From: Thetidibacter halocola
Lineage (GTDB): Bacteria > Pseudomonadota > Alphaproteobacteria > Rhodobacterales > Rhodobacteraceae
NCBI RefSeq assembly: GCF_018224955.1
Contig: NZ_JAGTUU010000004.1
Span: forward strand, 485,062 to 549,061
Length of the DNA: 64,000 nt
Direction of reading: 5' to 3'
Below, piece by piece: positions 8,172 through 16,990 of this stretch (within the stretch, counting starts at the first letter, position 1; the number at the start of each line of letters is the position of its first letter). The notes beneath the pieces were generated by a model, which searched no databases, was not told the DNA's origin, and was given only the letters and a program-made list of their open reading frames with translations. The translations under genes and the position numbers were made by a program.

Positions 8172-8947
8172 GTCGCGCTCTTTTTCAGGATCAGAAGCTG
8201 GGCCACCACGACCAGCGTCATGGATGTCAGGAACACCACCGTGCCGATGGCGTTGATCTGCGGATCGACATTGCCCTGAAGAATTTCAAGGATCATCACC
8301 GGCACCGTCTTGTTCAGGCCCGAGACGAACCAGGCCACGATGAACTCGTCGAAACTGACGGCGGCGGTCAGGCAGAAGGCCGAGATCAGCGCGGGCAGGC
8401 AGAAGGGCACCACCACCGACCGCATAGTGCGCCAGGGCGAGGCGCCGAGGTTCCAGGCCGCGGCCTCGAGTGCGGGGTCCATCTGCGACAAGCGCAGCCG
8501 GCAGATCGCCATGGCAAAGGGCGCGCCCATCACCGTGTGGGCGATGACGATGCCGGTCAGCGTGCCCGACAGGCCCAGCCGCCCCAGCCAAGCCAGCATA
8601 GCCAATCCCATGATGACCAGCGGGATCGTCGGCGGCAGCAGGGCGAGCGCCAGATAGGCAGGCTTGAACCGGAAGCCATAGCGGAAATCGGTATAGGCAG
8701 TGGCAAAGCCGAGAGCCGTCGACAGTGCCGCCGCGCAGGCCGCCACGACCAGGGAATTGCCGAAGGCGGTCCAGACCTCCGGCCGGGCAAAGGCAGTCTG
8801 ATACCAATGCGTCGTGAAACTGCCCAGCGGGACCGTGGGAAAGCGGTCGGAGTTGAACGAAAACACCATGCTGGTGACGATCGGCGCAAAGACGAAGGTG
8901 AACAGGGCCACCAGGTAGAACCGCGAGAACAGGGTGCCGCGCATCAT
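8168..8947 (-). CDS. PotC/PotI-like ABC importer permease
   Basis: 259 aa. Inner-membrane permease with about six hydrophobic segments, the first at residues 9-29, and the EAA loop seen as EAAAWNLGASPWRTMRSVVVP. Start set at the ATG overlapping the preceding permease's stop (ATGATG at 8947-8942). A much longer open frame reaches 9424 but runs antiparallel-in-frame through the neighbour and is not real. Second of two dissimilar permeases, as in Pot systems. Confidence 0.9.
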   Translation of the reverse strand: MMRGTLFSRFYLVALFTFVFAPIVTSMVFSFNSDRFPTVPLGSFTTHWYQTAFARPEVWTAFGNSLVVAACAAALSTALGFATAYTDFRYGFRFKPAYLALALLPPTIPLVIMGLAMLAWLGRLGLSGTLTGIVIAHTVMGAPFAMAICRLRLSQMDPALEAAAWNLGASPWRTMRSVVVPFCLPALISAFCLTAAVSFDEFIVAWFVSGLNKTVPVMILEILQGNVDPQINAIGTVVFLTSMTLVVVAQLLILKKSAT

Positions 8948-9786
8948 TTGCGCCTCCCGTAGGCGGCGCCGACGGCGGCGAAAGCCACGACGAACAGCGT
9001 CACGATCATCATCACCGCAACGACCGCCGCGCGGGGCCATTGCTGGCCGGATTTCGTGGTGTCGATGATCAGGATCGACAGGGTCGGCGGTTTCGACCCT
9101 CCGAGGTAGAAGGGCGAGACGAAATCGCCAAAGGACAGGATGAAGGCAAAGACGCACCCCACGATCAGCCCGATTTTCGCCGCCGGGACGATGACCCGGA
9201 CCAGCGTGGCGCGCGGGTTGGCGCCCAGGTTCCAGGCCGCCTCGATCAGGTTGCGGTCGATATTGGCAAGGCTGAAGGTTTGCAGGATCACCACCAGCGG
9301 CAGGACCAGCGTCATGTATCCGACCATCGCGCCGAAGCCCGAGTTCAGCATGGTGAACGGACCCAGGCCGACCCAGCCCAGCACGCCGTTGATCGGACCG
9401 CTTTCCGCCAGCAGCACCTGCCACGCGTAGATCCGCACGAGGTAGGAGGTAAAGAAGGGCACGATCAGAAAGAACAGCGCCCAGCGCCGCGTCGTTTCTG
9501 ACACGCGGAAGGCCAGCGCGAAACTGGCGGGAAAGGCGATCAGGCTGGCGAGGATCGCGGCCAGCGTCGCCCGCCAGACGGTGACCCAGTAGGCATCCCA
9601 GAAATAGCCCCGGCCCAGCATCCTGTCCCAGTTGTCCAGGATGAAATCCGGCTCCATCCGGTAGTTGCGGACCAACCAGAAGGACATGGCCACCATCAGC
9701 ACCAGCGGCCCGACAAAGAACAGCCCCTGCCAGATCAGCAGCGGCAGGCGCCAGACATAGGGATAGGCAGAGGGGCGTTCGGACAT
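8944..9786 (-). CDS. PotB/PotH-like ABC importer permease
   Basis: 280 aa from the chosen ATG (MSERPSAYPY); an in-frame ATG 27 codons upstream gives an unconvincing charged leader. About six transmembrane segments, first around LLIWQGLFFVGPLVLMVAMS, and an EAA loop EAAWNLGANPRATLVRVIVP. Pairs with the PotC-like permease. The binding-protein gene ends 99 bp upstream. Confidence 0.9.
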   Translation of the reverse strand: MSERPSAYPYVWRLPLLIWQGLFFVGPLVLMVAMSFWLVRNYRMEPDFILDNWDRMLGRGYFWDAYWVTVWRATLAAILASLIAFPASFALAFRVSETTRRWALFFLIVPFFTSYLVRIYAWQVLLAESGPINGVLGWVGLGPFTMLNSGFGAMVGYMTLVLPLVVILQTFSLANIDRNLIEAAWNLGANPRATLVRVIVPAAKIGLIVGCVFAFILSFGDFVSPFYLGGSKPPTLSILIIDTTKSGQQWPRAAVVAVMMIVTLFVVAFAAVGAAYGRRK

Positions 9787-9885
9787 GGGCGGGGCTTCGG
9801 GTTCGTTGCGGCCCCGGAGGCGATCCGGGACCGGTTTCGCGGTTGCTTGTGCAGGATGCCCCGGCACGCGGCCGGGGCGCCGACG

Positions 9886-11013
9886 TCAGGCCGTCTTGTA
9901 TTCCGACCAGAAGTCGTTCCAGTCCTCGAGGCTCTGCTGGCGCGGGATGTCGCGGAAGAACAGGCGCCCTTCGGACAGCAGCTTGATCGGCGACTGGTCA
10001 TGCCCTTCGATCAGGCCCGACCGCTCGGCCTCGGCCGGGTTGGCGTCCTGGATCGCCTTCCAGCCGGATTTCAGCGGCGAGAGGCCCGGATAGGCGGCCA
10101 TCTGGATCGACTTCACCTGGCCTTCGGGCGACAGCATGTACTGGATGAACTTGTTGATGATGTCGTGCTTGGTCGTGCCCTTGCCGATCGAGTAGCTTTC
10201 CGTCCACTGGATGCCGCCCTCTTCGGGGATGACCGAGGCGACGGGCGCGCCGTCCTTTTGCAGGACACCGGTGATCCAGTCGCCGATGCCCGCCATCGCC
10301 AGCATCTCGCCGTTCTTGAGCGAGGCGAAGGTGCCGCCATAGTCGAAATAGCCACCGACCTGCGGTTTCAGGCTCAGCGTCTTTTCCATCACCGCGTCCC
10401 AGGCCGCGCCGTCGATGTCGAAGGGCGACGGGTTGCGGTTGCCATTCAGCAGCGAGATCTGGCCCAGGCTGGGCAAGTGCCAGTCGAAATGGCCCACCTT
10501 GCCGGTCACCTTGGGGTTCCAGAAGGCGTTGTAGCTCATGGCTTCTTCGCGGGTCAGCGCCTCGGTGTTGTAGGACACGCCCAGCAGGCCGAAGCGCACC
10601 ATGACCGACCAAAGCTGGTTGTCCGTCCAGTGCCCCGGGAACTTCTGGTACTCGGGGAAAAAGTCGTCGAACGGGTAGAGCGACGGGTCCATCTCCTCGA
10701 TGTAGCCTGCCGCGTTCAGCTGCTGCACGAACTCGGCATCGGACAGGATCAGGTCATAGGTGCCGGGCGGGGATTGTGCGATCAGCGCCAGCATGTTGTC
10801 GCCGCCGGCATAGTATTTCGGCACGAACTTGACGTTGTTGGCGGCCTCGAACTCGGCCACCATGTCGGGCTCGGCATGGCCGTACCAGGCCAGCATGTTG
10901 ATCTGCACCGGCTCCTGCGCCCAGGCGCGGCTGATCATCGGCGCAGTCAGCGCGACGCCCGCGGCGCCGCCCAGCATGCGCCGCCGGGTCATGGTGAAGG
11001 AAGATTTGGACAT
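9886..11013 (-). CDS. PotD-like periplasmic substrate-binding protein (Tat signal)
   Basis: 375 aa. Extracellular solute-binding protein of the spermidine/putrescine class. The N-terminus has a twin-arginine signal (TRRRMLGG, hydrophobic core, cleavage after AWA), so it is probably exported folded by Tat. GGAGGCGAA sits just before the chosen ATG. First structural gene of the minus-strand importer-deaminase operon. The 151 bp upstream of it separate it from the LysR gene on the same strand, leaving room for its own promoter. Confidence 0.9.
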   Translation of the reverse strand: MSKSSFTMTRRRMLGGAAGVALTAPMISRAWAQEPVQINMLAWYGHAEPDMVAEFEAANNVKFVPKYYAGGDNMLALIAQSPPGTYDLILSDAEFVQQLNAAGYIEEMDPSLYPFDDFFPEYQKFPGHWTDNQLWSVMVRFGLLGVSYNTEALTREEAMSYNAFWNPKVTGKVGHFDWHLPSLGQISLLNGNRNPSPFDIDGAAWDAVMEKTLSLKPQVGGYFDYGGTFASLKNGEMLAMAGIGDWITGVLQKDGAPVASVIPEEGGIQWTESYSIGKGTTKHDIINKFIQYMLSPEGQVKSIQMAAYPGLSPLKSGWKAIQDANPAEAERSGLIEGHDQSPIKLLSEGRLFFRDIPRQQSLEDWNDFWSEYKTA

Positions 11014-11164
11014 TTCGCCTCCGTGTCGGGCGGCGCATGCTGCGCTGCGCCGTTTTTCATTTTTTTGCTCACGCGGCACAGTCCGGCCGCCGTGATGCGC
11101 AAAGATTAGTGACAGTTGCGGGACGTTGGGAAATTTGCAGTTGGAATACCTGCATCAGCATATC

Positions 11165-12040
11165 TTATGAATGCATGCGTTTCTTGACCTTCTGGATATG
11201 CTCCAGCAGCTCTTGCGCCAACCCGTGCCCCGCCGCCCGAAGCGCCGCATGCTTGTAGAACAGCCCGATCTGAAGCGGCGCCAGCGGCGGAAACCCTTCG
11301 TCCGGACGCCCGACCCGCATGCCCGGCGCCAGGGTCGCCGGGGTCAGGGCCGTGGCGCCCAGACCGGCCAGGACAGCGGTCTGCAACCCGGCCACATCAC
11401 GCGAGACAAGGGTCGTGCGCCAACTGCGCCCGGCGACCCGCAGCGCGCCGCGCATCCGCGTGGCATATTCGCAGGGATCGGGATGACGGACGATCGGCAG
11501 CGGCTCCTTCCGGCCGAGGACAAAGGTGTCACGCACCGCCCAGAACGGCTCGACCAGCGTGGTTTCGACGAGATAGGGCACATCGCCCTCGGGCACGATG
11601 GCGACGCAGATATCCAGCCTGTCCTTTGCCAGCGCCTCGCGCAGGTCGCGGGAGGCAAGGCTTTCGATGTCGATTCGCACGTCGGGATGCCGTGCGGCAA
11701 AGCCCGCGATCGCCTCGAGCAGGAAGGCATGGGAGAAATCCGTCGGCACGCCGACACGGATCCAGCCCGACAGCGCCGCCTCGGCGAAATGCGCCACGAT
11801 ATCGTCGTTCAGCCGCAGCATCTGCCGCGCATAGGGGCCAAGCGCCACCCCCGCCTCGGTCAGCGCGAATTGCCGCCCGGCGGTCTGGATCAGCTTGGCC
11901 TGCAAGAGGTCCTCCAGCCGCCGGATCTGCAGGCTGATGGCTGGCTGTGTGCGGCCCAGCGCCTCAGCCGCGCGGGTGAAGCCGCCCAGATCGACGACGG
12001 TAACGAAACTGCGCAGGAGGTCGGTGGGAATGTTCTTCAT
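11165..12040 (-). CDS. LysR-family transcriptional regulator
   Basis: 291 aa, normal LysR length. N-terminal winged HTH (residues about 5-64; GGFTRAAEALGRTQPAISLQ is the recognition region), then a type-2 periplasmic-binding-like effector domain. Divergent from the BtpA-like/phosphoribosyltransferase pair and directly upstream of the importer operon on the same strand, so it probably controls one or both. Effector unknown; by context it would be the imported nucleobase-like or amine compound. Confidence 0.9.
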   Translation of the reverse strand: MKNIPTDLLRSFVTVVDLGGFTRAAEALGRTQPAISLQIRRLEDLLQAKLIQTAGRQFALTEAGVALGPYARQMLRLNDDIVAHFAEAALSGWIRVGVPTDFSHAFLLEAIAGFAARHPDVRIDIESLASRDLREALAKDRLDICVAIVPEGDVPYLVETTLVEPFWAVRDTFVLGRKEPLPIVRHPDPCEYATRMRGALRVAGRSWRTTLVSRDVAGLQTAVLAGLGATALTPATLAPGMRVGRPDEGFPPLAPLQIGLFYKHAALRAAGHGLAQELLEHIQKVKKRMHS

Positions 12041-12139
12041 CGCGACGCCATGATGATTTCTTATGATTATATATCAACAATCAATTTTCCATATGAAAAG
12101 CGTGTCGCTAGCCATGTGAAAAAGTCGAAGGGGTTTCGC
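12041..12139. promoter_or_regulatory. AT-rich divergent promoter region between lysR and the BtpA-like gene
   Basis: About 45 bp here (roughly 12055-12099) are strikingly A/T-rich against a G/C-rich background, as expected for a bidirectional promoter/operator. A near-direct repeat CATATGAAAA (12090-12099) / CATGTGAAAA (12113-12122) lies on the side of the plus-strand gene. The LysR protein encoded alongside is the natural ligand. No transcription start can be fixed by eye. Confidence 0.35.
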
Positions 12140-12886
12140 GTGAACCGCCCAAATATCAAGCAAATGCTCAAGTCCGACGCGCCTGTCGTCACGCCGGTGA
12201 TTCATGTTCAGGACGCCGCGCAGGCCCTGCGCAACCTGGACGTGCTGGACGGGGCCGGATGCCCCGGCGCCTTCCTGATCAACCACGATTTCCCGATGGA
12301 GCCCTTCCTGCCGATTCTGCGTGAGATCCGCGCCGCCCGGCCGGACCTTTGGCTTGGCGTGAACTTCCTGGCGCAGCCGGGCGACATCGCCTTTCCGGTG
12401 CTCGGAGAACTCGCCCGCGAGGGTCACGTGTTCGATGCCTACTGGGCCGACGATGCCCGGATCGACGAGCGGGAGGACGTGCAGGCCGAGGCCGACACCA
12501 TCGCCCGGATCCGCCGGGAAAGCGGCTGGCAGGGGCTCTACCTGGGCGGCGTCGCCTTCAAGAAGCAGCGCGAGGTGCCCGAGGCGCTGTATCCGGTCGC
12601 CGCCCGCAAGGCGCTGCCCTGGATGGACGTGATCTGCACCTCGGGCGTCGCCACCGGGTTTGAACCGGACCTGTCCAAGATCGAGACCTTTCGCTCCGCC
12701 ATCGGGGACGCGCCGCTGGCCATCGCCTCTGGCATCACGCCGGGCAACGTTCACCGCTACGCGCCGCTTGTGGACATGATCCTGGTCGCCACCGGAATCA
12801 ATTACGACAATGACTTCTACAACATAGATCCCGTGCGGTTGAATGCCCTGCTGACGGCCGCACGCAACCACGGAGTGTCCGCATGA
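12140..12886 (+). CDS. BtpA-like TIM-barrel protein
   Basis: 248 aa from the GTG at 12140, which has GAAGGGG about seven bases upstream. The open frame extends far upstream in antisense to lysR, so the start is not certain. The C-terminal half resembles the BtpA / photosystem-I-assembly family barrel: CTSGVATGFEPDLSKI, then ASGITPGNV and MILVATGI, the phosphate-binding end of a beta/alpha barrel. In bacteria such proteins commonly sit beside nucleobase or nucleoside genes. The stop overlaps the phosphoribosyltransferase start (ATGA), so the two are translationally coupled. Reaction not known. Confidence 0.65.
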   Translation: MNRPNIKQMLKSDAPVVTPVIHVQDAAQALRNLDVLDGAGCPGAFLINHDFPMEPFLPILREIRAARPDLWLGVNFLAQPGDIAFPVLGELAREGHVFDAYWADDARIDEREDVQAEADTIARIRRESGWQGLYLGGVAFKKQREVPEALYPVAARKALPWMDVICTSGVATGFEPDLSKIETFRSAIGDAPLAIASGITPGNVHRYAPLVDMILVATGINYDNDFYNIDPVRLNALLTAARNHGVSA

Positions 12887-13536
12887 CCGATCCGAAAGGC
12901 CCCCGCGATGATCGCTGGTATCTGTCCCTGATGTCGCCGAACACCAAGGGCCCGCAATTCGCCTGGCTCGACCCGACCTCGATCTACATCAATGCCGTCG
13001 CCTTCAACGACCTGCTCGACGACCTCTGCGCCGAGCTCGATCCCGCCGGGATCGACGTGGTGGCGGGGCTGGATGCGATGGGTTTCGTCCTTGGCAGCGC
13101 ACTGGCCGCCCGGCTGAAGCGGGGCTTCCTGCCGATCCGCAAGGCGGGCAAGCTGTGCGTCGACACCGACCGGGTCACCTTTTCGAACTACTCGGGCCGC
13201 ACGCAGGACATGGAGATGCGCCTGCCCGCCTTTGCCGCGGGCACCCGCGTGCTGCTGGTCGATCAGTGGGTCGAGACCGGAGGCACGATGGATGGCGCGA
13301 TCCGCCTGATCGAGCGCCAAAAGGGCACGGTCGCCGGGATCGTCACCATCGCGATGGAGGAAAACCCCGCGACCGACGCCTATCGCGCCACGCACAAGGT
13401 CGTCACCGCCGTCATGCAGGACACGCCCTGGCAGGCTGAATGCAATGCGCAGCGCCTGTCGAGCTTTGACAGCTATGCCGCAGAGCGCACCTTTCCCACC
13501 GCCGGGCGGACGCCGGCCCCTGCCCCGGCCGGCTGA
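12883..13536 (+). CDS. Purine-type phosphoribosyltransferase (Apt-like)
   Basis: 217 aa. Type-I phosphoribosyltransferase; the PRPP-binding loop is VLLVDQWVETGGTMDGAI. A preceding segment GLDAMGFVLGSALA and a basic LPIRKAGKL match adenine phosphoribosyltransferases. Would join a free base to PRPP in the cytoplasm. The C-terminal ~20 residues are Pro/Ala-rich and not conserved. Its partner upstream and the CodA-like deaminase nearby suggest a salvage route for an imported base; the exact base is open. It ends 18 bp before the convergent glycosyltransferase gene. Confidence 0.8.
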   Translation: MTDPKGPRDDRWYLSLMSPNTKGPQFAWLDPTSIYINAVAFNDLLDDLCAELDPAGIDVVAGLDAMGFVLGSALAARLKRGFLPIRKAGKLCVDTDRVTFSNYSGRTQDMEMRLPAFAAGTRVLLVDQWVETGGTMDGAIRLIERQKGTVAGIVTIAMEENPATDAYRATHKVVTAVMQDTPWQAECNAQRLSSFDSYAAERTFPTAGRTPAPAPAG

Positions 13537-13554
13537 AACCCGCAGCACTTCGGC

Positions 13555-14640
13555 TCAACCCGCCTCGTCCAGCGCCGCACGCAGAGCGGCTGCATAGGCG
13601 TCGAAGCTAAAGTCACGCGCCCGCTCTCTTGCGGCCCGCGACATGGCGGAGCGGGTTTCGGGATCGTCGGCCAGCGCGAGGACGGCCTTGCGCAGGGACT
13701 CGCCGTCACGCGAGTCGATACAGTAACCCTGTTCGCCATGGGTCACGATCTCGGCCGGACCGCCGACAGGCGGCGCGATCACCGGGATGCCGAAGGTCAT
13801 GGCCTCGGCCAGCGTCAGGCCGAAGGTCTCGATCCACTGGTCCACCCGGGCAAGGTTCAGCACCAGGTCGGCGCGGGTATAGAACAGGGCCGGGTCGTCG
13901 GTACGCGGATGGATGGTGACATTGGACACACCGGAATGCCGCGCGGCAAAGGCGCTGACCTCGTCGGGTTCCGCATTCAGCACCAGCTCGAAAACGATGT
14001 CGGACCGGTCGCGCAGCGTCGCGGCCAGCGCCATGAACTCCTCCACCCCCTTGTAGCCGCGCAGCGAGGCCAGCATCAGCACGGTGAACGGCCCCTTCTG
14101 GCGGGGCGCCGCCTTGGCCGCGCGGGCCGCCAGCGCCGGGCTGACCGGGTTCGGCACGATCCGCGCCGGCGGGCCATCGATCGGCAGACGCGCGCGATGA
14201 TCGTTCGAGACATACAGCAGCAGGTCGGCGCACCGCCCCGCGCAGCGCGTCAGGAAGCGCCGCAGCGGTCCGGGCGAGATCGACACCTCGTGGACATGCA
14301 CAACGACCCGCCGCCCGCTGCGCCGCCCCCAGAGCATCGCCCCGAAGGGCAGCAGCGTGTTGACGAAGACGGTGGCATCGCGCGGAATGTCGTCGGCCCG
14401 CGATAGCGCCCGGTACAGCGCGACCTGGCTGGCCATGTAGGTGAACAGCGTCACGATCCGGTGCGGACTGCGCCGATACCAGTAGCGGCGGGTCGGCACG
14501 CCTGCCTCCTCCAGCACGCCGCGTCCCTGCGAGCCGACGTAAAGCAGGCCCTCCTCGCGTGCGTTCAGCGCCTCCAGGGTGGAGCGCAGCACCGTCGGAC
14601 TGCCCGAGCGATCGTTGAGCAGGTGACAGAAGACGATCAC
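13555..14640 (-). CDS. GT4-type glycosyltransferase
   Basis: 361 aa. Retaining glycosyltransferase with a GT-B fold. The nucleotide-sugar-binding C-terminal region shows [20 protein letters not shown] and the E-x7-E pattern of group 1 enzymes. Probably acts at the cytoplasmic face of the inner membrane on lipid-linked EPS intermediates. Last gene of the minus-strand polysaccharide operon, overlapping the NTase/kinase gene by 4 bp. Sugar specificity not deducible. Confidence 0.88.
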   Translation of the reverse strand: MIVFCHLLNDRSGSPTVLRSTLEALNAREEGLLYVGSQGRGVLEEAGVPTRRYWYRRSPHRIVTLFTYMASQVALYRALSRADDIPRDATVFVNTLLPFGAMLWGRRSGRRVVVHVHEVSISPGPLRRFLTRCAGRCADLLLYVSNDHRARLPIDGPPARIVPNPVSPALAARAAKAAPRQKGPFTVLMLASLRGYKGVEEFMALAATLRDRSDIVFELVLNAEPDEVSAFAARHSGVSNVTIHPRTDDPALFYTRADLVLNLARVDQWIETFGLTLAEAMTFGIPVIAPPVGGPAEIVTHGEQGYCIDSRDGESLRKAVLALADDPETRSAMSRAARERARDFSFDAYAAALRAALDEAG

Positions 14641-16019
14641 CGCAACGCTCGTGGAGCCCGGGCGTGACGGTCGGCGACGATCCGGTCGACGATGGCCGCC
14701 GCTGCGTCTTCGGGGGCGCCGTTGTTGTCGATGCGGATCAGCCAGCCACTATCGGCCAGTGTCCCGTAACGCGCGTTCAGCGCCGCGATCCGCTCCATCG
14801 TCAGTTCCTGCTTGCGGCGGTGGATCTCGTCCGGGTCGACATGGATGAAGAAGGCGTAATGCGGCAGCGGCAGGATGCGCCCCATGGCCAGCAGCAGCGG
14901 CATCGGCAGCGCGATCCGGCTGCGAAAGCTGTCCGCGATCATGTCGTAGTAATAGCGGTCGAACAGCATGACCTCGCGCCGCTTCAGCACCGGCCGCACG
15001 CTGCGGAAATAGCCGCCCATGTAATCCAGCCAGTAATAGGCCAGCCGCGCCGCAGACCCCCCCAGCCCCGAGGGCTTCGCCCGGTGCGGCTGGTCGTAGT
15101 TCACGTCCACGGTCTCGACCGCGCGGGCCTTTTTTGCCACTTCTGCGATGCGCGGCAGCATGGTGGGCCGGAAATGGGCGTAATGCACCGCACCCTCGCC
15201 GTAGATGGCGCCAAGCTGGGTGATCACCATGTCGATCACCGTGGTCTTGCCCGCTCCGTCCGGCCCGCTGACCGACAGGAACACGCCATGCGGACGCAGC
15301 CGGTCGCGCAGGCGGAAGCCCATGAAGCGCAGGCTGCGCGGCAGGGCGGCCAGCCCCTGCGCGGCCCAGAGCCGGGCCAGGGCGCGGCGGCGCTCCGCCC
15401 GGGCCAGAACCAGGGTCGAGCCTTTGCCCGCGGCCAGCGCATCCACCAGTTCCGTCGTGCGCGCCGGGGGCAGAAAACGCGACAGGCTGCGCACCAGCGC
15501 GGCGCCCTCCGCCCCGGCGATCGCCGCGAAATCCGCGTCGTATTTCGCATGCACGGGACGGCCCACCAGCAGGTGAAACAGCCACTTGTCCAGCAACAGC
15601 ACGCGGTCCGCGACCACCGGCACGCCATTGTGGTGGCGCAGGTCCGCCAGCATGTCCCCGGCCGACAGGATCTCGATCCCGTAGACCTCGCTGCGGATGA
15701 AGAAATCGATCTTGATCTGTTGCAGCCCGCCATCCGCATCGCGCCGCACCAGCGCGAACTGGGTCAGGCGTTCGTCAGCGAAATGGTTGCCAAGGCGCAG
15801 GCCCATGCTACGCGCAGTATCCGCCACCAGCGCGCAGGCGGCGGACAGGTCGTCCGGGTGCACCACGATGTCGATGTCGCGTGCGCCGACGCTGTCGGGC
15901 AGGTTCTCGTAGTTGCGCAGGACCGCGTGGCGCAGCCCGGCTTCGGCCATGCCGCCGAACAGCGCCCCGAGCGCCTCGGCCTCGAACGCCGCCTGGCTGT
16001 CGGATATCACGTCCTTCAT
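14637..16019 (-). CDS. Nucleotidyltransferase-like domain fused to a thymidylate-kinase-like P-loop domain
   Basis: 460 aa. The N-terminal ~220 residues look like a nucleotidyltransferase-fold protein: [13 protein letters not shown] with acidic pair D48/D50. The C-terminal half opens with [17 protein letters not shown] (P-loop at about residue 249) and continues like a thymidylate kinase, with a DRYYYD motif near the lid. I infer a small-molecule or glycan kinase for the operon, perhaps phosphorylating a sugar or lipid-linked acceptor; no defined function is known to me. Start chosen at the ATG overlapping the upstream GT2 stop (ATGA); the open frame runs further upstream without support. Confidence 0.72.
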   Translation of the reverse strand: MKDVISDSQAAFEAEALGALFGGMAEAGLRHAVLRNYENLPDSVGARDIDIVVHPDDLSAACALVADTARSMGLRLGNHFADERLTQFALVRRDADGGLQQIKIDFFIRSEVYGIEILSAGDMLADLRHHNGVPVVADRVLLLDKWLFHLLVGRPVHAKYDADFAAIAGAEGAALVRSLSRFLPPARTTELVDALAAGKGSTLVLARAERRRALARLWAAQGLAALPRSLRFMGFRLRDRLRPHGVFLSVSGPDGAGKTTVIDMVITQLGAIYGEGAVHYAHFRPTMLPRIAEVAKKARAVETVDVNYDQPHRAKPSGLGGSAARLAYYWLDYMGGYFRSVRPVLKRREVMLFDRYYYDMIADSFRSRIALPMPLLLAMGRILPLPHYAFFIHVDPDEIHRRKQELTMERIAALNARYGTLADSGWLIRIDNNGAPEDAAAAIVDRIVADRHARAPRALR

Positions 16020-16990
16020 CGGGTCACCTTCTGGGTCGCGATCTTCTGGCGGATCAGCTTGGGCGACATCACCCCGGTCAGCATCAGATACCAAGCGAGC
16101 CCGGCGAAATTGCGCCGCGCATAGGCGAAACCGGCCTGCTTGTAAAAGCCAGCCGCCTTGTCGGAGCGCCAGTCGCCGAGCCGCTCCCAGGAGCCGCGCG
16201 ACGCTATGAAATCGGCCAGGCTGCGTTCGGGCCGGCCGGCGCGGCGGCGGCGCAGGCAATCCTTGATCCAGCGCATCTTGAGTTGCATGTGCCCGAGGTT
16301 CCTCGTCGAGAGCGATCCGAGCGGCTTGCGATAGCGCAGCAGGCTTTCCGGCAGGGTCAGGAAATAGCGCCCCTGCGCGCCGAGGTCGGATAGCCGGCAC
16401 CACAGGTCCAGGTCCTCGGAGAAATCCTCGTAGCGGATGCCCTCGGCATTGGGCATCACTGCCTGGCGGTAGCCGCCCACCGCCAGCGCGTCCGCCTTGC
16501 GGAACAGCGTGCAGGGCACCATGAACAGCAGCTTGGCCTCGCGGTAGATGCGTTCGAATGCGGCGCGGCTTTCGGGGCCGACGCGCTGCAACCCCAGGTC
16601 GTTGCCCTCTTCGACGAAATAGGTGGTGTAGCAGCCCACGCCCACCAGGTCGGGATCCGCGGTCAGCGTTTCGTGCAGCCGCGCCAGCAGGCGTGGATCG
16701 GCGATGTCGTCGGCGTCGACGAACATCACGAGGTCGGCGCGCGCCTCGTCCAGCCCGCGCTGGCGGGTAAAGGCGGTGCCCCGGTTGCCGGTGTTTTCCA
16801 GCACCCGCAGGCGCGGTTCGCGCGCGGCATGCTCGTGCAGCACGGCAACCGTGTCATCCTTCGATCCGTCGTCGATGGCGACGATCTCGAAATCGGCGAA
16901 ATCCTGGGCGCGCAGGCTGTCGAGGGTCCGCGGCAGGGTCGCGGCGGCGTTGTAGCAGCAGACCACGATGGAAATGGCGGGAAGGGTCAC
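16016..16990 (-). CDS. GT2-family glycosyltransferase
   Basis: 324 aa. GT-A fold, family 2: N-terminal SIVVCCYNAAATLPRTLDSL, then DDGSKDDT and the metal-binding FVDADD (a D-x-D motif). Adds a sugar to the growing repeat unit in the cytoplasm. Overlaps its neighbours on both sides by 4 bp. Downstream of the D-x-D there is an aromatic/basic region typical of acceptor binding; the specificity is unknown. Confidence 0.9.
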   Translation of the reverse strand: MTLPAISIVVCCYNAAATLPRTLDSLRAQDFADFEIVAIDDGSKDDTVAVLHEHAAREPRLRVLENTGNRGTAFTRQRGLDEARADLVMFVDADDIADPRLLARLHETLTADPDLVGVGCYTTYFVEEGNDLGLQRVGPESRAAFERIYREAKLLFMVPCTLFRKADALAVGGYRQAVMPNAEGIRYEDFSEDLDLWCRLSDLGAQGRYFLTLPESLLRYRKPLGSLSTRNLGHMQLKMRWIKDCLRRRRAGRPERSLADFIASRGSWERLGDWRSDKAAGFYKQAGFAYARRNFAGLAWYLMLTGVMSPKLIRQKIATQKVTR

